Positions 49,909-59,316 are shown, numbered from the stretch's first letter. The stretch is 64,000 nt of DNA from Flavisolibacter nicotianae (GCF_003628535.1 NZ_RBCI01000004.1:62001-126000); one strand, 5' to 3'. Made by a program: numbers and translations. The notes: generated by a model not told the origin, from the sequence alone.

Positions 49909-51441
49909 CTATCTGAAATCGTCTTCCTCCAAATCATCAAAACCGGACGAGGATTGGATGTTCAACATGCTTCCCATCAGGTCTTTGAATTCGATGGAGG
50001 TTTCCATGATTTTTTTACTGATCAGTGAATAGGAAGCCAGGCCGTGCAAAACAAATTCCATCAGCAACGCCGCCTCTTTTTCATTGGCGTAGGTGAAGGT
50101 TTTTTTCACCAACGCATGCAAGCCGTCGACCTGGTACAACTGGTTCACTTTCTCACGATCGGTTGTTCCAAAGAAAAGGTTGATGTGGTTTCCCTTGTCG
50201 AACCAGGAAATGATGCTGCGATAGGGATTGTCTACTGCCTGTGGCGCTTCACCTTTCCGCGGCGCCCTTTTTTTCAGTGTATCGGGATTGGGGAAGTATT
50301 GCACAAATTGCGAACGGATCGACTTGTCGAGCAAATTCATGGCAACCTGGTAGGGTCCTTCCTGTTCGCCTTCGTATACCAACTCGATTTTCCCCGTGAT
50401 GGACGGAATGATGCCTACCAAATCACTCACCCATACCTGTGTATTGGCTTCACGATTGATGATCGCCCTGCGTTCGGCTGCACTCACGGCGTTTTCAAAA
50501 GCCGATATGGTCAGGCGTGCACTCACACCACTTTTCTTGTCGACGAACTCACTGCCTCTTGCTTCGAAAGCTACCTGCTCGATCAGGCGCTTGACGAGGT
50601 CCGACACGTTGACGATTTCTTTCTGCTCATCTTCGATATCGGCTTCCTGCTCGGTAATGGCCAGCGCATTTTCCAGCGACTTGGGATAGTGTGTGAGGAT
50701 CTGGCTTTGGATCCTGTCTTTGAGCGGCGTTACAATAGAACCGCGGTTGGTGTAGTCCTCAGGATTGGCGGTAAAGACAAACAGGATATCCAGCGGCAGT
50801 CGCAATTTAAAACCGCGAATCTGCACGTCGCCTTCTTCCAGGATATTGAAAAGCGCCACCTGGATTCTTGCCTGCAAATCGGGAAGCTCGTTGATGACAA
50901 AGATGCTACGGTTGCTCTTCGGGATGATTCCGTAGTGGATTACCCGTTCGTCCGCAAAGCTTAAGCGCAGGTTGGCTGCCTTGATGGGGTCAACATCGCC
51001 GATGAGGTCTGCAACGCTGACATCAGGCGTGGCCAGCTTTTCACCATAACGCTGGCTGCGGTGAATCCATTCGATCGGCGTTTCATCGCCTTTTTCGCGA
51101 ATCAGGTCTTTGGCAAATTTTGAAATTGGTTTCAGCGGATCATCATTGATTTCGCTGCCCGCCACCACAGGGATGTATTCATCAAGAAGCTCCGTCATTT
51201 GCCTCGCCATGCGTGTTTTGGCCTGGCCACGCAACCCGAGAAAAAGAATATTGTGCTTGCTTAACAGGGCTCGCTCCACATCGGGAATGACCGTTTCTTC
51301 ATAGCCGATGATTCCGTTGAAGGTTTCTTCTTTTGCTTTTAATTTTTGGATGAGATTTTGTCGGATTTCTTCTTTGATGTTTTTCGGTTTGTATCCAGCT
51401 TCTAACAACTCGCCAAGGGTGTTGATGTGTTTTCTATCCAT
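49909..51441 (-). CDS. MoxR/magnesium-chelatase-like AAA+ ATPase
   Basis: A 510-residue AAA+ ATPase. The P-loop FLGLRGQAKTRMAR (GxxGxxKT), Walker B-like SIFVINELPDL, and sensor segment FTANPEDYTNRG are visible in family order. Residues about 310-500 are a helical C-terminal region without a chelatase domain. Such ATPases work with VWA proteins to remodel substrates. The cognate VWA gene is immediately upstream on the same strand with a 32-base gap, so the two form a probable operon. Confidence 0.92.
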   Translation of the reverse strand: MDRKHINTLGELLEAGYKPKNIKEEIRQNLIQKLKAKEETFNGIIGYEETVIPDVERALLSKHNILFLGLRGQAKTRMARQMTELLDEYIPVVAGSEINDDPLKPISKFAKDLIREKGDETPIEWIHRSQRYGEKLATPDVSVADLIGDVDPIKAANLRLSFADERVIHYGIIPKSNRSIFVINELPDLQARIQVALFNILEEGDVQIRGFKLRLPLDILFVFTANPEDYTNRGSIVTPLKDRIQSQILTHYPKSLENALAITEQEADIEDEQKEIVNVSDLVKRLIEQVAFEARGSEFVDKKSGVSARLTISAFENAVSAAERRAIINREANTQVWVSDLVGIIPSITGKIELVYEGEQEGPYQVAMNLLDKSIRSQFVQYFPNPDTLKKRAPRKGEAPQAVDNPYRSIISWFDKGNHINLFFGTTDREKVNQLYQVDGLHALVKKTFTYANEKEAALLMEFVLHGLASYSLISKKIMETSIEFKDLMGSMLNIQSSSGFDDLEEDDFR

Positions 51442-51473
51442 GTTTAATTCCGTATCTGAAGTTTAAAATGTTT

Positions 51474-52571
51474 TTAATAAACCGTCTTTCGTTTGCCGCT
51501 TTCGAAGTCCCGGAAGATAAAGGCGCCGAGACGATCGAGCGAGGCGAAATAGGCCTTCCCGTTATTGGTTTCTGTAAATTCCTGCACAAATCGTTGCAGG
51601 TAAGGGTCTGTCGCGATCATAAATGTCGTGATGGGGATTTTCAGCTTCTTGCACTGGGCCGCAAGGTTGATGCACCGGTTGGTGACTTTGCGGTCGAGCC
51701 CGAAACTGTTCTTGTAATAGCGCTTCCCGATCTTCAGGCAGGTTGGCTTGCCGTCCGTGATCATGAAGATCTGCTTGTTGGGATTCTTCCTGCGGCGCAA
51801 AATGTCCATTGCCAGTTCCAGCCCCGCAACCGTATTGGTGTGGTAAGGGCCCACCTGCAAATAGGGAAGGTCTTTGATCTCAACCGGCCAGGCGTCGTTT
51901 CCAAAAACCACGATATCGAGGGTGTCTTTGGGATATTTGGTCGTAATCAATTCGCTCAACGCCATCGCCACTTTTTTTGCCGGCGTGATGCGGTCTTCGC
52001 CATAAAGGATCATCGAATGCGAAATATCGATCATCAGCACTGTGGACGTCTGTGATTTAAAATCGGTCTCACGAATCTGCAGGTCATCTTCGTTCATCGA
52101 AAATGTATCGAGGCCGTGGTTAATTTGCGCATTGCGAATCGACTCGGTGAAATCAATTTGTTCCAGCATGTCGCCAAACTGGAAGGGCCGGGTGTCCGGG
52201 CTGATTTCATCGCCCAGTCCCGGCTTGAACGTCTGGTGATCGCCTGACTTTGTTTTTTTCAACTTGCCGAATATTTCTTCGAGACTGCGCTTGCGTATGC
52301 TTTGTTCGGTCTTGGAGGTAATTTTGATCTCACCTTTTTGCGCATCTTCGGTGATATAACCCTTCTCTTTCAGTTCATCGATGAAATCACCCATGCCATA
52401 TTCATCGTCGGTCAGTTCGTATTTCTTATCCAGTTCGTTCAGCCATTGCAAGGCCTCAGCCACATCACCACTGGTATAAGTCAGCAACTGGGTGAACAAA
52501 TCCAGCAACTGCTCGAACCTCGACTTCCCGTTTTGCCGTGGATCGTATTTGGTAAAATGAAAACCAATCAT
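51474..52571 (-). CDS. VWA-domain protein (partner of the AAA+ ATPase)
   Basis: A 365-residue cytoplasmic protein with a C-terminal von Willebrand A domain. The MIDAS metal site is intact: DISHS at about residue 188, YHTNT and ITDGKPTC. The N-terminal 170 residues are acidic and helical with no recognised domain. It has no signal peptide or membrane helix. Together with the downstream ATPase it resembles MoxR/VWA systems that activate metalloenzymes or remodel complexes. The target is unknown and no candidate lies adjacent. Confidence 0.92.
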   Translation of the reverse strand: MIGFHFTKYDPRQNGKSRFEQLLDLFTQLLTYTSGDVAEALQWLNELDKKYELTDDEYGMGDFIDELKEKGYITEDAQKGEIKITSKTEQSIRKRSLEEIFGKLKKTKSGDHQTFKPGLGDEISPDTRPFQFGDMLEQIDFTESIRNAQINHGLDTFSMNEDDLQIRETDFKSQTSTVLMIDISHSMILYGEDRITPAKKVAMALSELITTKYPKDTLDIVVFGNDAWPVEIKDLPYLQVGPYHTNTVAGLELAMDILRRRKNPNKQIFMITDGKPTCLKIGKRYYKNSFGLDRKVTNRCINLAAQCKKLKIPITTFMIATDPYLQRFVQEFTETNNGKAYFASLDRLGAFIFRDFESGKRKTVY

Positions 52572-52723
52572 AATTAAAAAATTTAGTAAGCCGTCAATCG
52601 GGAAACGTAAAAATGAGCCGCTTTCATATCAAAAACTCTACGGTTTAACGTTTGCCGTTTCACTTTTGACGTATTCACAATCTACACCATTTCCGGGCAG
52701 TTTGTTCACACAAAGTCGTTAAA

Positions 52724-52754
52724 CAAAAAACCTCTCAGCGGGTGAGAGGTTTTG
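52724..52754 (-). terminator. Terminator after the DUF2723 gene
   Basis: CCTCTCA at 52731-52737 pairs with TGAGAGG at 52743-52749 around a GCGGG loop. The A-run at 52725-52730 gives the minus-strand T-tract. It begins within 10 bases of the stop codon. Confidence 0.8.
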
Positions 52755-52760
52755 GTTTTT

Positions 52761-55700
52761 TTATTTTTTTGTGCTGTCGGCTGCTTTTGCTCCTTGCGGC
52801 AGCTCCTGCACCGGCGGCTTTTTGCCTTCGTAAGCCTGCTCGAACTGCTTGATGATTTGGAGGAAATCCTCTGCATCCCGCTCGTCGCTTGCAAGCTGGT
52901 AATAATAATCTTCCCTGAACTCACGCAGGTACTTGTAGTATTTCAGCTGGTCGTTCAGGTCTTTTACAAGTGCTGTCTTCACCTTTGCTGCCAGGTCGGT
53001 ATAACCGGCCTTGTAGGCTGCTTCCAGATACAACAAACCAGTGCGGTTATGGTTGTTCTGGTTCTGCGTGGACGCCGTCATCGCATAAGGGAACGCTTTT
53101 GTGTTCATCAGGCTTTCGGCCTTGGCGAGCACGGTAACCGCTTCTGGCTTACGGCCTTCATCAGAAAGAGCCGATGCTCCTTGTGCGTACGTAGAACGGA
53201 TCGAAAGCAAGTGCCGGCGGTTTTCTTCGTCAAAATAAACATTGCCGTTGCTGGCATTGCCGGCGCGGAAAACTTCTGTCAGCAGCTTTTTCGTTGTATC
53301 GACCTCCATGCTGCGTCCCGGTTTGTCCGAAAGAACCGGCACCAGTTGGAAGACCATTCCCTGCTGGCGCAGGTAGGAACCAAATCCGAGGCTATTGTCC
53401 GGAGACGTAAAGCAGATAGGACGCTTCCAGGCATTCGCAGCAATCACGTTCAACATAGCCAGTTGGTCGAGTGTATAGAAGTTTTTGCCCTGCGGCAGGT
53501 TGAACACCATTTGCGTTGGCAAACTATCCTTCGCCGTGACCACACCGTTGGCCTTCACCGTCGCGGCATCAACCGGGATGCTGACGGTATGCACAGCAGG
53601 GAAACTGGTAATGCGTGGTTTTTGCTGTCCGATGGTTTTCATCACATCCAGGAGGTCAAACACACCTTCCCTTGGATTACGGTCTTCTGTAACGATATAG
53701 GCCAGCCCGCGAACCTGGTCGGCGCTCCAGATCACATCGATCGGGGCGCTCTGGTTCACCTTGTAACGCAACTGGTTTACATACCAGTCGATTCCCAAAA
53801 GGCTGGTATTGATAATGCGGATATCGGGACGAACGCCTTCCACTTCCTGTGCATACCAAAGCGGGTAGGTATCGTTATCACCATATGTGAAGAGAATGGC
53901 ATTCTTCGGACAGCTATTCAGGTAATCCTTTGCCAGGTCAGGCGCCAGCAATTTTTGGCTCCGGTCATGGTCGTCCCATTCCTGGGCTCCCATGAGTACC
54001 GGCACCAGCAAGCAAAGCACCGTGGCAGCGATGCCGGCATTGCGGAAACTTGTTTTTCCGGCTGTCCGTACAATCATTGTTATGGCCAATGATACAGCGG
54101 CAAAAAGAATAGCTCCCAGTAAAGCGGCGGTCAGTTTGCCGGTATTGAAATTGGCGGCGTCGCCGAGCACCATAATAAGGAAGGTGGTGAGCGAGCCATA
54201 AATCAGCGTGTTCACGAGAGTCACCCTGTCGGCTACTTCGCGGGCCAACCGTGCGAAACCGATAACCGCTAACCCGATCCAGATGGCAAAAACATAATAC
54301 GAGCCGGCGAAGGCATAGTCGCGTTCACGTGGCTGGGCACCTGCCTGGTTCAGGTAAAGTACAATGGCTACACCGGTAAAGAAAAATAAGAGGAAGGTGA
54401 CGATCCAGTCTTTGCGGTCACGGAAAAAATGATAGATACATCCAAAAATTCCGAGCAGGAAGGGGAGAAGAAGAAGGCTGTTGTGGGCCTTGTTCGTCCG
54501 GATGCTTTCGGGAATGTTGGCCTGGTTGCCCAGTCGGAGATTGTCAATGAACGAAATTCCCGTGATCCAGTTTCCGTCCCTGGCATTGCCCAGCCCCTGG
54601 AGATCGTTCTGCCGGCCGGAAAAATTCCACATAAAATAGCGCCAGTACATAAAGCCCATCTGGTAGGTAAAGAACCACTCAAGGTTGTTGGCAAACGTGG
54701 GTATCTGTACGGCGATCGGCTGACCGGCCTGCACACCCTGTCCGCGTTGCACACGGGCTGCATAGCCATCCGGGAGGTTATAGGAGTACTGGCTTTGCTG
54801 GCCGTTGTTGCCGATTTCCACGACCTGAACCGATTCATCCGTCACAGCCTGCACATAGCTGTTGGCACGGGCTGTCACGACGGGGAGGTTCAACCATTGA
54901 ATGTAAAAATCGGCATGGCGCGGATCGTTTCCGTCCCACACACGGGGGAAAAGCTGGATGTCTTTGCTATCGTATTCCACTTCCGGTGAAGGCGCTGGAT
55001 AGCTGATGTATTCGTTCTTACCGGTCTCGGGGTTTTTGCCTTTTGAGTACAGTGTCTTGCGCTCCCCGGGTGTGCCTTGCGCCAGGAAATGGGGACCGAG
55101 CAAAATGGGTTGTGACCCGTATTGTTCGCGGCCGAGGTAGTAAACAAGGTTCATCGGGTTATCGACATTGTTCATGTCAATGGCCGGGTTGGCATTGGAG
55201 CGTTCGAGCGGGGTGATATACGATGAATACCCCAGCATGATGAAGATAAAGCTCCAGATGCCCAGGCGCATCAGCGGCAAATGTTTGCGGTTCGCATAAC
55301 GCAGGCCGATCCAAAGCAGGAAGCCGAGCAGTACAAAAAAGAAAATAAAGCCTGAAAAGAAGGGCAGGTGCATTGAGTCGACAAAAAAGATATCGAAGCT
55401 ACCGGCAATTTTTACCGAATACTGAATGACCACCACCTGCACCAGGCCCGTGATAATGCAGCCAATGATAAATGCCCAGATGGCTCCCCAGCGGCTATAG
55501 GTATACCGACGGAAATAATACACCATCACGACGGCGGGAATGGTCAACAGTCCCAAAAGGTGGATGCCGATGGAAAGTCCCAGCGTAAAGAATAACAACA
55601 CGATCCAACGGTCGGCACGGGCACGGGCTGCGGCGTTGGTGCCGGCTTCAATGTCGGCACGTTCCCATTTAAGGATCAGCCAAAAAGCCAGTGCAGTGAA

Positions 55701-56156
55701 AAGCGATGAAAAAGCATAGACTTCGCCTTCAACAGCGCTGAACCAAAACGAATCGGAAAACGTATAGGCAAGCGAACCAACAATGCCGGCTCCCATGATG
55801 GTGAGTAATTGTCCGCCGGCAGGTTCTTCGCGAAAACCAACCGTGAGCTTGCGGGCAAAATGCGTGATCGTCCAGAAAAGGAAAAGGATGGTAAAGCCAC
55901 TAGCCAAAGCATTCATGATGTTGACCGCTTTTGCGGCAGTGGCGGCGTTATCGCCGAAAAGAACAATAAAGAACCGTCCCAGCAAAACGAACAACGGTGC
56001 ACCGGGCGGATGCGGCATTTGCACTTTGTAGGCGGCCGAAACAAACTCGCCGCAATCCCAAAACGAGCCGGCCTTTTCCGCCGTTAAAATGTACACAAGA
56101 GAGGCAATGGCGCACACTACCCAACCGGTAATGTTGTTGACTTTTCTAAAGTTCAT
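52761..56156 (-). CDS. DUF2723 family integral membrane protein
   Basis: A 1131-residue membrane protein of the DUF2723 family, typical of Bacteroidota. The first 10-12 hydrophobic helices occupy about residues 10-330 and 540-750. They include the AEKAGSFWDCGEFVSAAYKVQMPHPPGAP-like region near residue 35 with a conserved Asp/Glu pair, as in GT-C-type glycosyltransferases such as protein O-mannosyltransferases. The C-terminal third (about 760-1110) is extracytoplasmic and contains TPR-like helices. Function in glycosyl transfer is suggested by family; it is not shown. It is preceded by a -7 box and a leader palindrome. Confidence 0.9.
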   Translation of the reverse strand: MNFRKVNNITGWVVCAIASLVYILTAEKAGSFWDCGEFVSAAYKVQMPHPPGAPLFVLLGRFFIVLFGDNAATAAKAVNIMNALASGFTILFLFWTITHFARKLTVGFREEPAGGQLLTIMGAGIVGSLAYTFSDSFWFSAVEGEVYAFSSLFTALAFWLILKWERADIEAGTNAAARARADRWIVLLFFTLGLSIGIHLLGLLTIPAVVMVYYFRRYTYSRWGAIWAFIIGCIITGLVQVVVIQYSVKIAGSFDIFFVDSMHLPFFSGFIFFFVLLGFLLWIGLRYANRKHLPLMRLGIWSFIFIMLGYSSYITPLERSNANPAIDMNNVDNPMNLVYYLGREQYGSQPILLGPHFLAQGTPGERKTLYSKGKNPETGKNEYISYPAPSPEVEYDSKDIQLFPRVWDGNDPRHADFYIQWLNLPVVTARANSYVQAVTDESVQVVEIGNNGQQSQYSYNLPDGYAARVQRGQGVQAGQPIAVQIPTFANNLEWFFTYQMGFMYWRYFMWNFSGRQNDLQGLGNARDGNWITGISFIDNLRLGNQANIPESIRTNKAHNSLLLLPFLLGIFGCIYHFFRDRKDWIVTFLLFFFTGVAIVLYLNQAGAQPRERDYAFAGSYYVFAIWIGLAVIGFARLAREVADRVTLVNTLIYGSLTTFLIMVLGDAANFNTGKLTAALLGAILFAAVSLAITMIVRTAGKTSFRNAGIAATVLCLLVPVLMGAQEWDDHDRSQKLLAPDLAKDYLNSCPKNAILFTYGDNDTYPLWYAQEVEGVRPDIRIINTSLLGIDWYVNQLRYKVNQSAPIDVIWSADQVRGLAYIVTEDRNPREGVFDLLDVMKTIGQQKPRITSFPAVHTVSIPVDAATVKANGVVTAKDSLPTQMVFNLPQGKNFYTLDQLAMLNVIAANAWKRPICFTSPDNSLGFGSYLRQQGMVFQLVPVLSDKPGRSMEVDTTKKLLTEVFRAGNASNGNVYFDEENRRHLLSIRSTYAQGASALSDEGRKPEAVTVLAKAESLMNTKAFPYAMTASTQNQNNHNRTGLLYLEAAYKAGYTDLAAKVKTALVKDLNDQLKYYKYLREFREDYYYQLASDERDAEDFLQIIKQFEQAYEGKKPPVQELPQGAKAADSTKK

Positions 56157-56203
56157 AAAGGTGGTTAGTCGTTTAACGGCTTCCCGGTTTGGAAGAAGCC
56201 GTG

Positions 56204-56211
56204 CAAAAATA
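56204..56211 (-). promoter_or_regulatory. Putative -7 box for the DUF2723 gene
   Basis: The minus-strand sequence TATTTTTG matches TAnnTTTG. It lies 48 positions before the start codon. Confidence 0.45.
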
Positions 56212-56470
56212 GGGAAGCGACTAAATTAAAGGGAAAAGAATAAGAAGAATGTTAAAGCCCCCCCGATCATTTAAGAGGGAAATCGCCCCCGCACAAAGGC
56301 CTTTTAAACACGGTGTTTTTTACCCAATAGCGTTCTGAACGTTCCCGAATTTGCGTTGAAATCTATCTCAATCTTGTACCGCCGGTTATTGAGCCAATCG
56401 TACCTACGGTGTTTTGTTCTCTCCTCCATTCTTTTTCTACTGGCCGGATGCCCAGCGGGGTAAAAGAACA

Positions 56471-56501
56471 AAGCCCCCATCATTGCGAATGATGGGGGCT
56501 T
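56471..56501 (-). terminator. Strong hairpin, likely terminator of the following lipoprotein gene
   Basis: A perfect 14-bp stem with a GCG loop (AAGCCCCCATCATT and its complement). It lies 70 bases after the stop of the minus-strand lipoprotein gene. A T-rich tract follows on the minus strand, though not an uninterrupted one. Confidence 0.65.
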
Positions 56502-56570
56502 TGTAGTATTGTAAAAGTAAAGGTCTTTGCTTCGGTGCTCATTCTCTTTCAGAAGAGGGCGGGGCAAGGC

Positions 56571-57617
56571 CTACTGGTACTGAATATAAACCGGTTTGGG
56601 TTTGAGGCTCAGCACCTGCTCTCTTGACATCATTTCCTTTTGACCGCTTTTCTCGGTATCGTTTACATAGAACAATTTGAACCCGGTAAACTGCACCGGC
56701 TTTTCATTGATCCAGTAACGGTAGCTGCCTTTCTTCAGGTCCGGGGGTCCCCAGCCGTCCATATCCATCACAACCTGCAGTTCGGGATGGAGTTTAATTT
56801 TTTCCGCTTCCGGAACCATGCCCTGCGTAAAGCGGTGGATCATGAAGATCTTGGGAGGCAAATTGTTTTTCTTCACCAGGTTAACGAGGTAATCGCCTAC
56901 CCAGTTGATGTCGCTGGCAGCCATGGTGCCGATCACGGTCCCGGGCTTTTTACCGCCCTTGCCGTTCATCGCAAACTCAGGGTCGATGGCCAGATGCACA
57001 TTGGGCATGGACAAGTATTTTTCCCAATACGGAACTTCCGACTGCAGTTCACTCAGTCCAATCTGGATATCGATAAATACAATCGCATTGATCTCTTTCG
57101 CCCAGTTCAGAATGGTATCGACCTGGCCCTGTGGCATGCGGTAACGGAATTTTCCGTCTTTGCCCGGTGCACCCTGTGCTGTGACGGCAATGTAGTGGAG
57201 ACAGGGAATCGATTTAATCACTGTATCGGCCTCGTTCCATTTTTTTACTTCGTCCAGCAGGCGGGGGATCATTTCCTTCTTGGGCCATTTACCCAGGGCG
57301 CCCATGCGGTTGGAGTAAAGGTTGCCGTAATAGGCAACCACCCTGTTAAAGGGCAGAATGGCGCCGGGCAGGGGCAGCGGGGCGTTTTTTACCGGCCAGC
57401 GACCACTGGTGTCACCACCAGCCAGGTAATTCATTAATTTGTTGTAACGGGCCGTGTCCAGCGTGCCGCTGCTGGCTGTACTGCCGCTGCCGGTTTGGGC
57501 TTCTGTTTTGGTTGTCGTGGAATCTTTCGACCCGGTTGTACTGGCTGCTTTGTCGTTACTGCAGCTCAGTAGAAGCAGGGAAAAACCCAGACTCGCTAAC
57601 GCAGTGATTTTAACCAT
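56571..57617 (-). CDS. Hypothetical lipoprotein
   Basis: A 348-residue predicted lipoprotein (MVKITALASLGFSLLLLSC, lipobox LLSC, Cys19). A Thr/Ser-rich linker (about 20-55) precedes a globular domain. The pattern of strands and helices, with PNVHLAIDPEFAMNG and FIDIQIG, looks like a TIM-barrel-type extracellular enzyme, but I cannot assign an activity. It is transcribed alone, divergent from the DUF5684 gene. Confidence 0.75.
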   Translation of the reverse strand: MVKITALASLGFSLLLLSCSNDKAASTTGSKDSTTTKTEAQTGSGSTASSGTLDTARYNKLMNYLAGGDTSGRWPVKNAPLPLPGAILPFNRVVAYYGNLYSNRMGALGKWPKKEMIPRLLDEVKKWNEADTVIKSIPCLHYIAVTAQGAPGKDGKFRYRMPQGQVDTILNWAKEINAIVFIDIQIGLSELQSEVPYWEKYLSMPNVHLAIDPEFAMNGKGGKKPGTVIGTMAASDINWVGDYLVNLVKKNNLPPKIFMIHRFTQGMVPEAEKIKLHPELQVVMDMDGWGPPDLKKGSYRYWINEKPVQFTGFKLFYVNDTEKSGQKEMMSREQVLSLKPKPVYIQYQ

Positions 57618-57650
57618 AGAAAATGGATGAAGGTTATTTTAGAATTTTTG

Positions 57651-57658
57651 CGAATGTA
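57651..57658 (-). promoter_or_regulatory. Near-consensus -7 box for the lipoprotein gene
   Basis: The minus-strand sequence TACATTCG has one mismatch to TAnnTTTG and lies 34 positions before the start codon. On the opposite strand TAATCTTG at 57671-57678 (one mismatch) faces the DUF5684 gene. Confidence 0.3.
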
Positions 57659-57712
57659 GTGGTAAAAGAGTAATCTTGTGTTCATTCACAACCAAAACAA
57701 TGTAAAAACATT

Positions 57713-58159
57713 ATGGAAGAAAATTACAACGCTTATGAGCGTGTTCTAGACCCCTCTACGATTTATGCGATCCTTGCCGTAGCGCTGATTTTCGGGATTA
57801 TCGGGATGATTGCACAATGGAAAATTTTTAGCAAGGCGGGCAAACCGGGATGGGCAGCTATCGTTCCCATCTACAATGTATACACGCTGCTCAAAGTGGT
57901 TGGAAAGCCAGGCTGGTGGCTTTTCTTACTGCTCGTTCCCTTTGTGAATATTTACGTGGCAATTAAGTCGGTTCACCTGCTTTCCAAAAGCTTTGGGAAA
58001 GGAGTTGGATTTACGTTGGGACTTTTGTTCCTGCCAATTGCTTTTTACCCAGTGCTGGCATTTGGCTCTGCTGCCTACCTGGGTCCATACGGCGATCCCG
58101 CCGCTTTCGCTGCCAGGCAACAGGCCAATCAATTTGATTTTGAAAATTTGAATGCTTAG
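57713..58159 (+). CDS. DUF5684 family membrane protein
   Basis: A 148-residue inner-membrane protein with about three or four hydrophobic helices. The features GKPGWAAIVPIYN and GKPGWWLFLLLVPFVN are typical of DUF5684. A cytoplasmic tail of about 20 residues rich in Gln and Asn ends the protein. The function of the family is unknown. It starts a region of small genes. Confidence 0.8.
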   Translation: MEENYNAYERVLDPSTIYAILAVALIFGIIGMIAQWKIFSKAGKPGWAAIVPIYNVYTLLKVVGKPGWWLFLLLVPFVNIYVAIKSVHLLSKSFGKGVGFTLGLLFLPIAFYPVLAFGSAAYLGPYGDPAAFAARQQANQFDFENLNA

Positions 58160-58200
58160 GGCAGTGGCATACCGTTTTTACCATACCGGGAAAAAACAGT

Positions 58201-58416
58201 ATGCAGGACGAAAAAGACATCACCCGCAACCGGCCAACGGAAGAAGGCCGTAACAATGATCCCAATCTTCGGGACGAAGATGCCCGGCAGGGTGCCAGCA
58301 CCATGAGTACTTCCGATACGGACAATGCAAATGAAAACATCACCCGTACAACGTCGGATAACTTCAGGGATACGACCGAAGAAGATAAGAAAGCGGATAA
58401 GCGGTTTGACGAATGA
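58201..58416 (+). CDS. Small hydrophilic protein
   Basis: A 71-residue protein rich in Asp, Glu, Asn, Arg and Thr, with no hydrophobic core, so probably disordered. It lacks cysteine and any known motif. It begins 41 bases after the DUF5684 stop and ends at a terminator-like stem. Together with two similar small proteins further on, it may belong to a desiccation/stress-type set; that is inference from composition and the KGG neighbour. Confidence 0.55.
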   Translation: MQDEKDITRNRPTEEGRNNDPNLRDEDARQGASTMSTSDTDNANENITRTTSDNFRDTTEEDKKADKRFDE

Positions 58417-58423
58417 GAATGAA

Positions 58424-58476
58424 AAGGGTCTGTGAACGACCGGCAAGCCTGCTGTTCACCGACCCTTCTTTTTATT
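58424..58476. terminator. Imperfect bidirectional stem-loop
   Basis: AAGGGTC at 58424-58430 pairs with GACCCTT at 58461-58467, and GTGAAC at 58432-58437 with GTTCAC at 58454-58459, with one mismatch between. A T-rich tail follows and runs into the end of the convergent KGG gene. Confidence 0.6.
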
Positions 58477-58861
58477 CTGACTCTCCGTTAGAACGTTGAC
58501 GGCGTTGACCGGAACTCTGTCCACCTTTCCGACCGATCTCACTCATGTGTTCGCGGTTTCGGCTGACGATTTGCCCCCCCTTACGCCCAGCTTCTCTCGC
58601 CTCGTCACGACTCCATTCGTGGGCAACACCCTGGCGGTGCGCCGCACGACCACCTTCGCTGGCGATTCGTTTTTGTTTGTCGGGATCCATAGCGGCAAAG
58701 CCACGGTTTGACGTTTTGCGACCGGAATCATCGCGGTCCATGCCTGACATGTCATTACTCATTCTTGACATTTCTCCTTGTTGCGGATTGTTCATAGAAC
58801 CCATACCACGGCTGTCCTGGTCCATCCGGCCCTGGTTTTCGGTTTGACCTCTTTCTGCCAT
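58472..58861 (-). CDS. KGG-repeat stress protein
   Basis: A 129-residue hydrophilic protein. The C-terminal half has three KGG-type units: ASEGGRAAHRQG, EAGRKGGQIVSR and IGRKGGQSSG, the repeat found in YciG and GsiB-type stress proteins. The N-terminal half is Met-, Gln- and Asp-rich and probably disordered. Its role is likely in general stress or desiccation tolerance, based on family. The start at 58861 (MAERGQTEN) is preferred; upstream in-frame residues look unrelated. Confidence 0.8.
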   Translation of the reverse strand: MAERGQTENQGRMDQDSRGMGSMNNPQQGEMSRMSNDMSGMDRDDSGRKTSNRGFAAMDPDKQKRIASEGGRAAHRQGVAHEWSRDEAREAGRKGGQIVSRNREHMSEIGRKGGQSSGQRRQRSNGESE

Positions 58862-59043
58862 ACACTCAGAATTTAGAAAGGTTAACAAATGATGCTGTAC
58901 AGTAGTGGACCCAACAAAATGATGCCGCAGATTTTTAAAGCTGGCGGGGTAAATTGATGGGTAATTTTTGCTATACTCAACTACACAATGCGGCCAGATT
59001 GAGCAAGCGAGCACAGCTTTAAATTGGGTTGAGACAGCATCAT

Positions 59044-59316
59044 TTAGCCGCGAAGAATTTTAAAATCCGTAAATGTTTTTTCTTCCACCTCCTCGATAAT
59101 GACGGACGAAACGATCGACCGCGGTGGGCCCTGGCGGCACCAGTCAGAAAAGGCCGCCAATTGATCTTCAGTTCCTGTGGCCAGAACTTCCACATCGCCA
59201 TCAACTGTATTTTTTACCCAGCCAGTCACCCCCAATGTTTCTGCCGCCTCTTTTGCCGATGCCCGGAAAAAAACGCCTTGCACCCGGCCTTTGATAAAAA
59301 GATGTTTGGTTGGCAT
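59044..59316 (-). CDS. acyP: Acylphosphatase
   Basis: A 90-residue protein of the acylphosphatase family, hydrolysing carboxyl-phosphate bonds. FIKGRVQGVFFRASAKEAAETLGVTGWVKNTVDGDVEV carries the phosphate-binding GxVQGVxFR loop with the catalytic Arg, and the catalytic Asn (VTGWVKNT). The start ATG at 59316 (MPTKHLF) fits; the open frame extends upstream without family similarity. Confidence 0.93.
   Translation of the reverse strand: MPTKHLFIKGRVQGVFFRASAKEAAETLGVTGWVKNTVDGDVEVLATGTEDQLAAFSDWCRQGPPRSIVSSVIIEEVEEKTFTDFKILRG

Larger units (their letters stand above)
56157..56570. other. Intergenic region upstream of the DUF2723 gene
   Basis: A 414-base stretch with no convincing gene. It holds the DUF2723 promoter at 56204-56211, a palindrome ACGGCTTC/GAAGCCGT at 56176-56202, and a strong hairpin at 56471-56501. 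An 87-codon minus-strand frame (56304-56567) crosses that hairpin and has no family features, so I do not call it. Confidence 0.5.

Noticed and set aside
52752-54092. 446-codon plus-strand frame opposite the DUF2723 gene
   Set aside because: Antisense to a well supported gene; composition (many His, Arg and Cys) is typical of a shadow frame.
56304-56567. 87-codon minus-strand frame
   Set aside because: Runs through a 14-bp hairpin, has odd composition and no recognisable motif.
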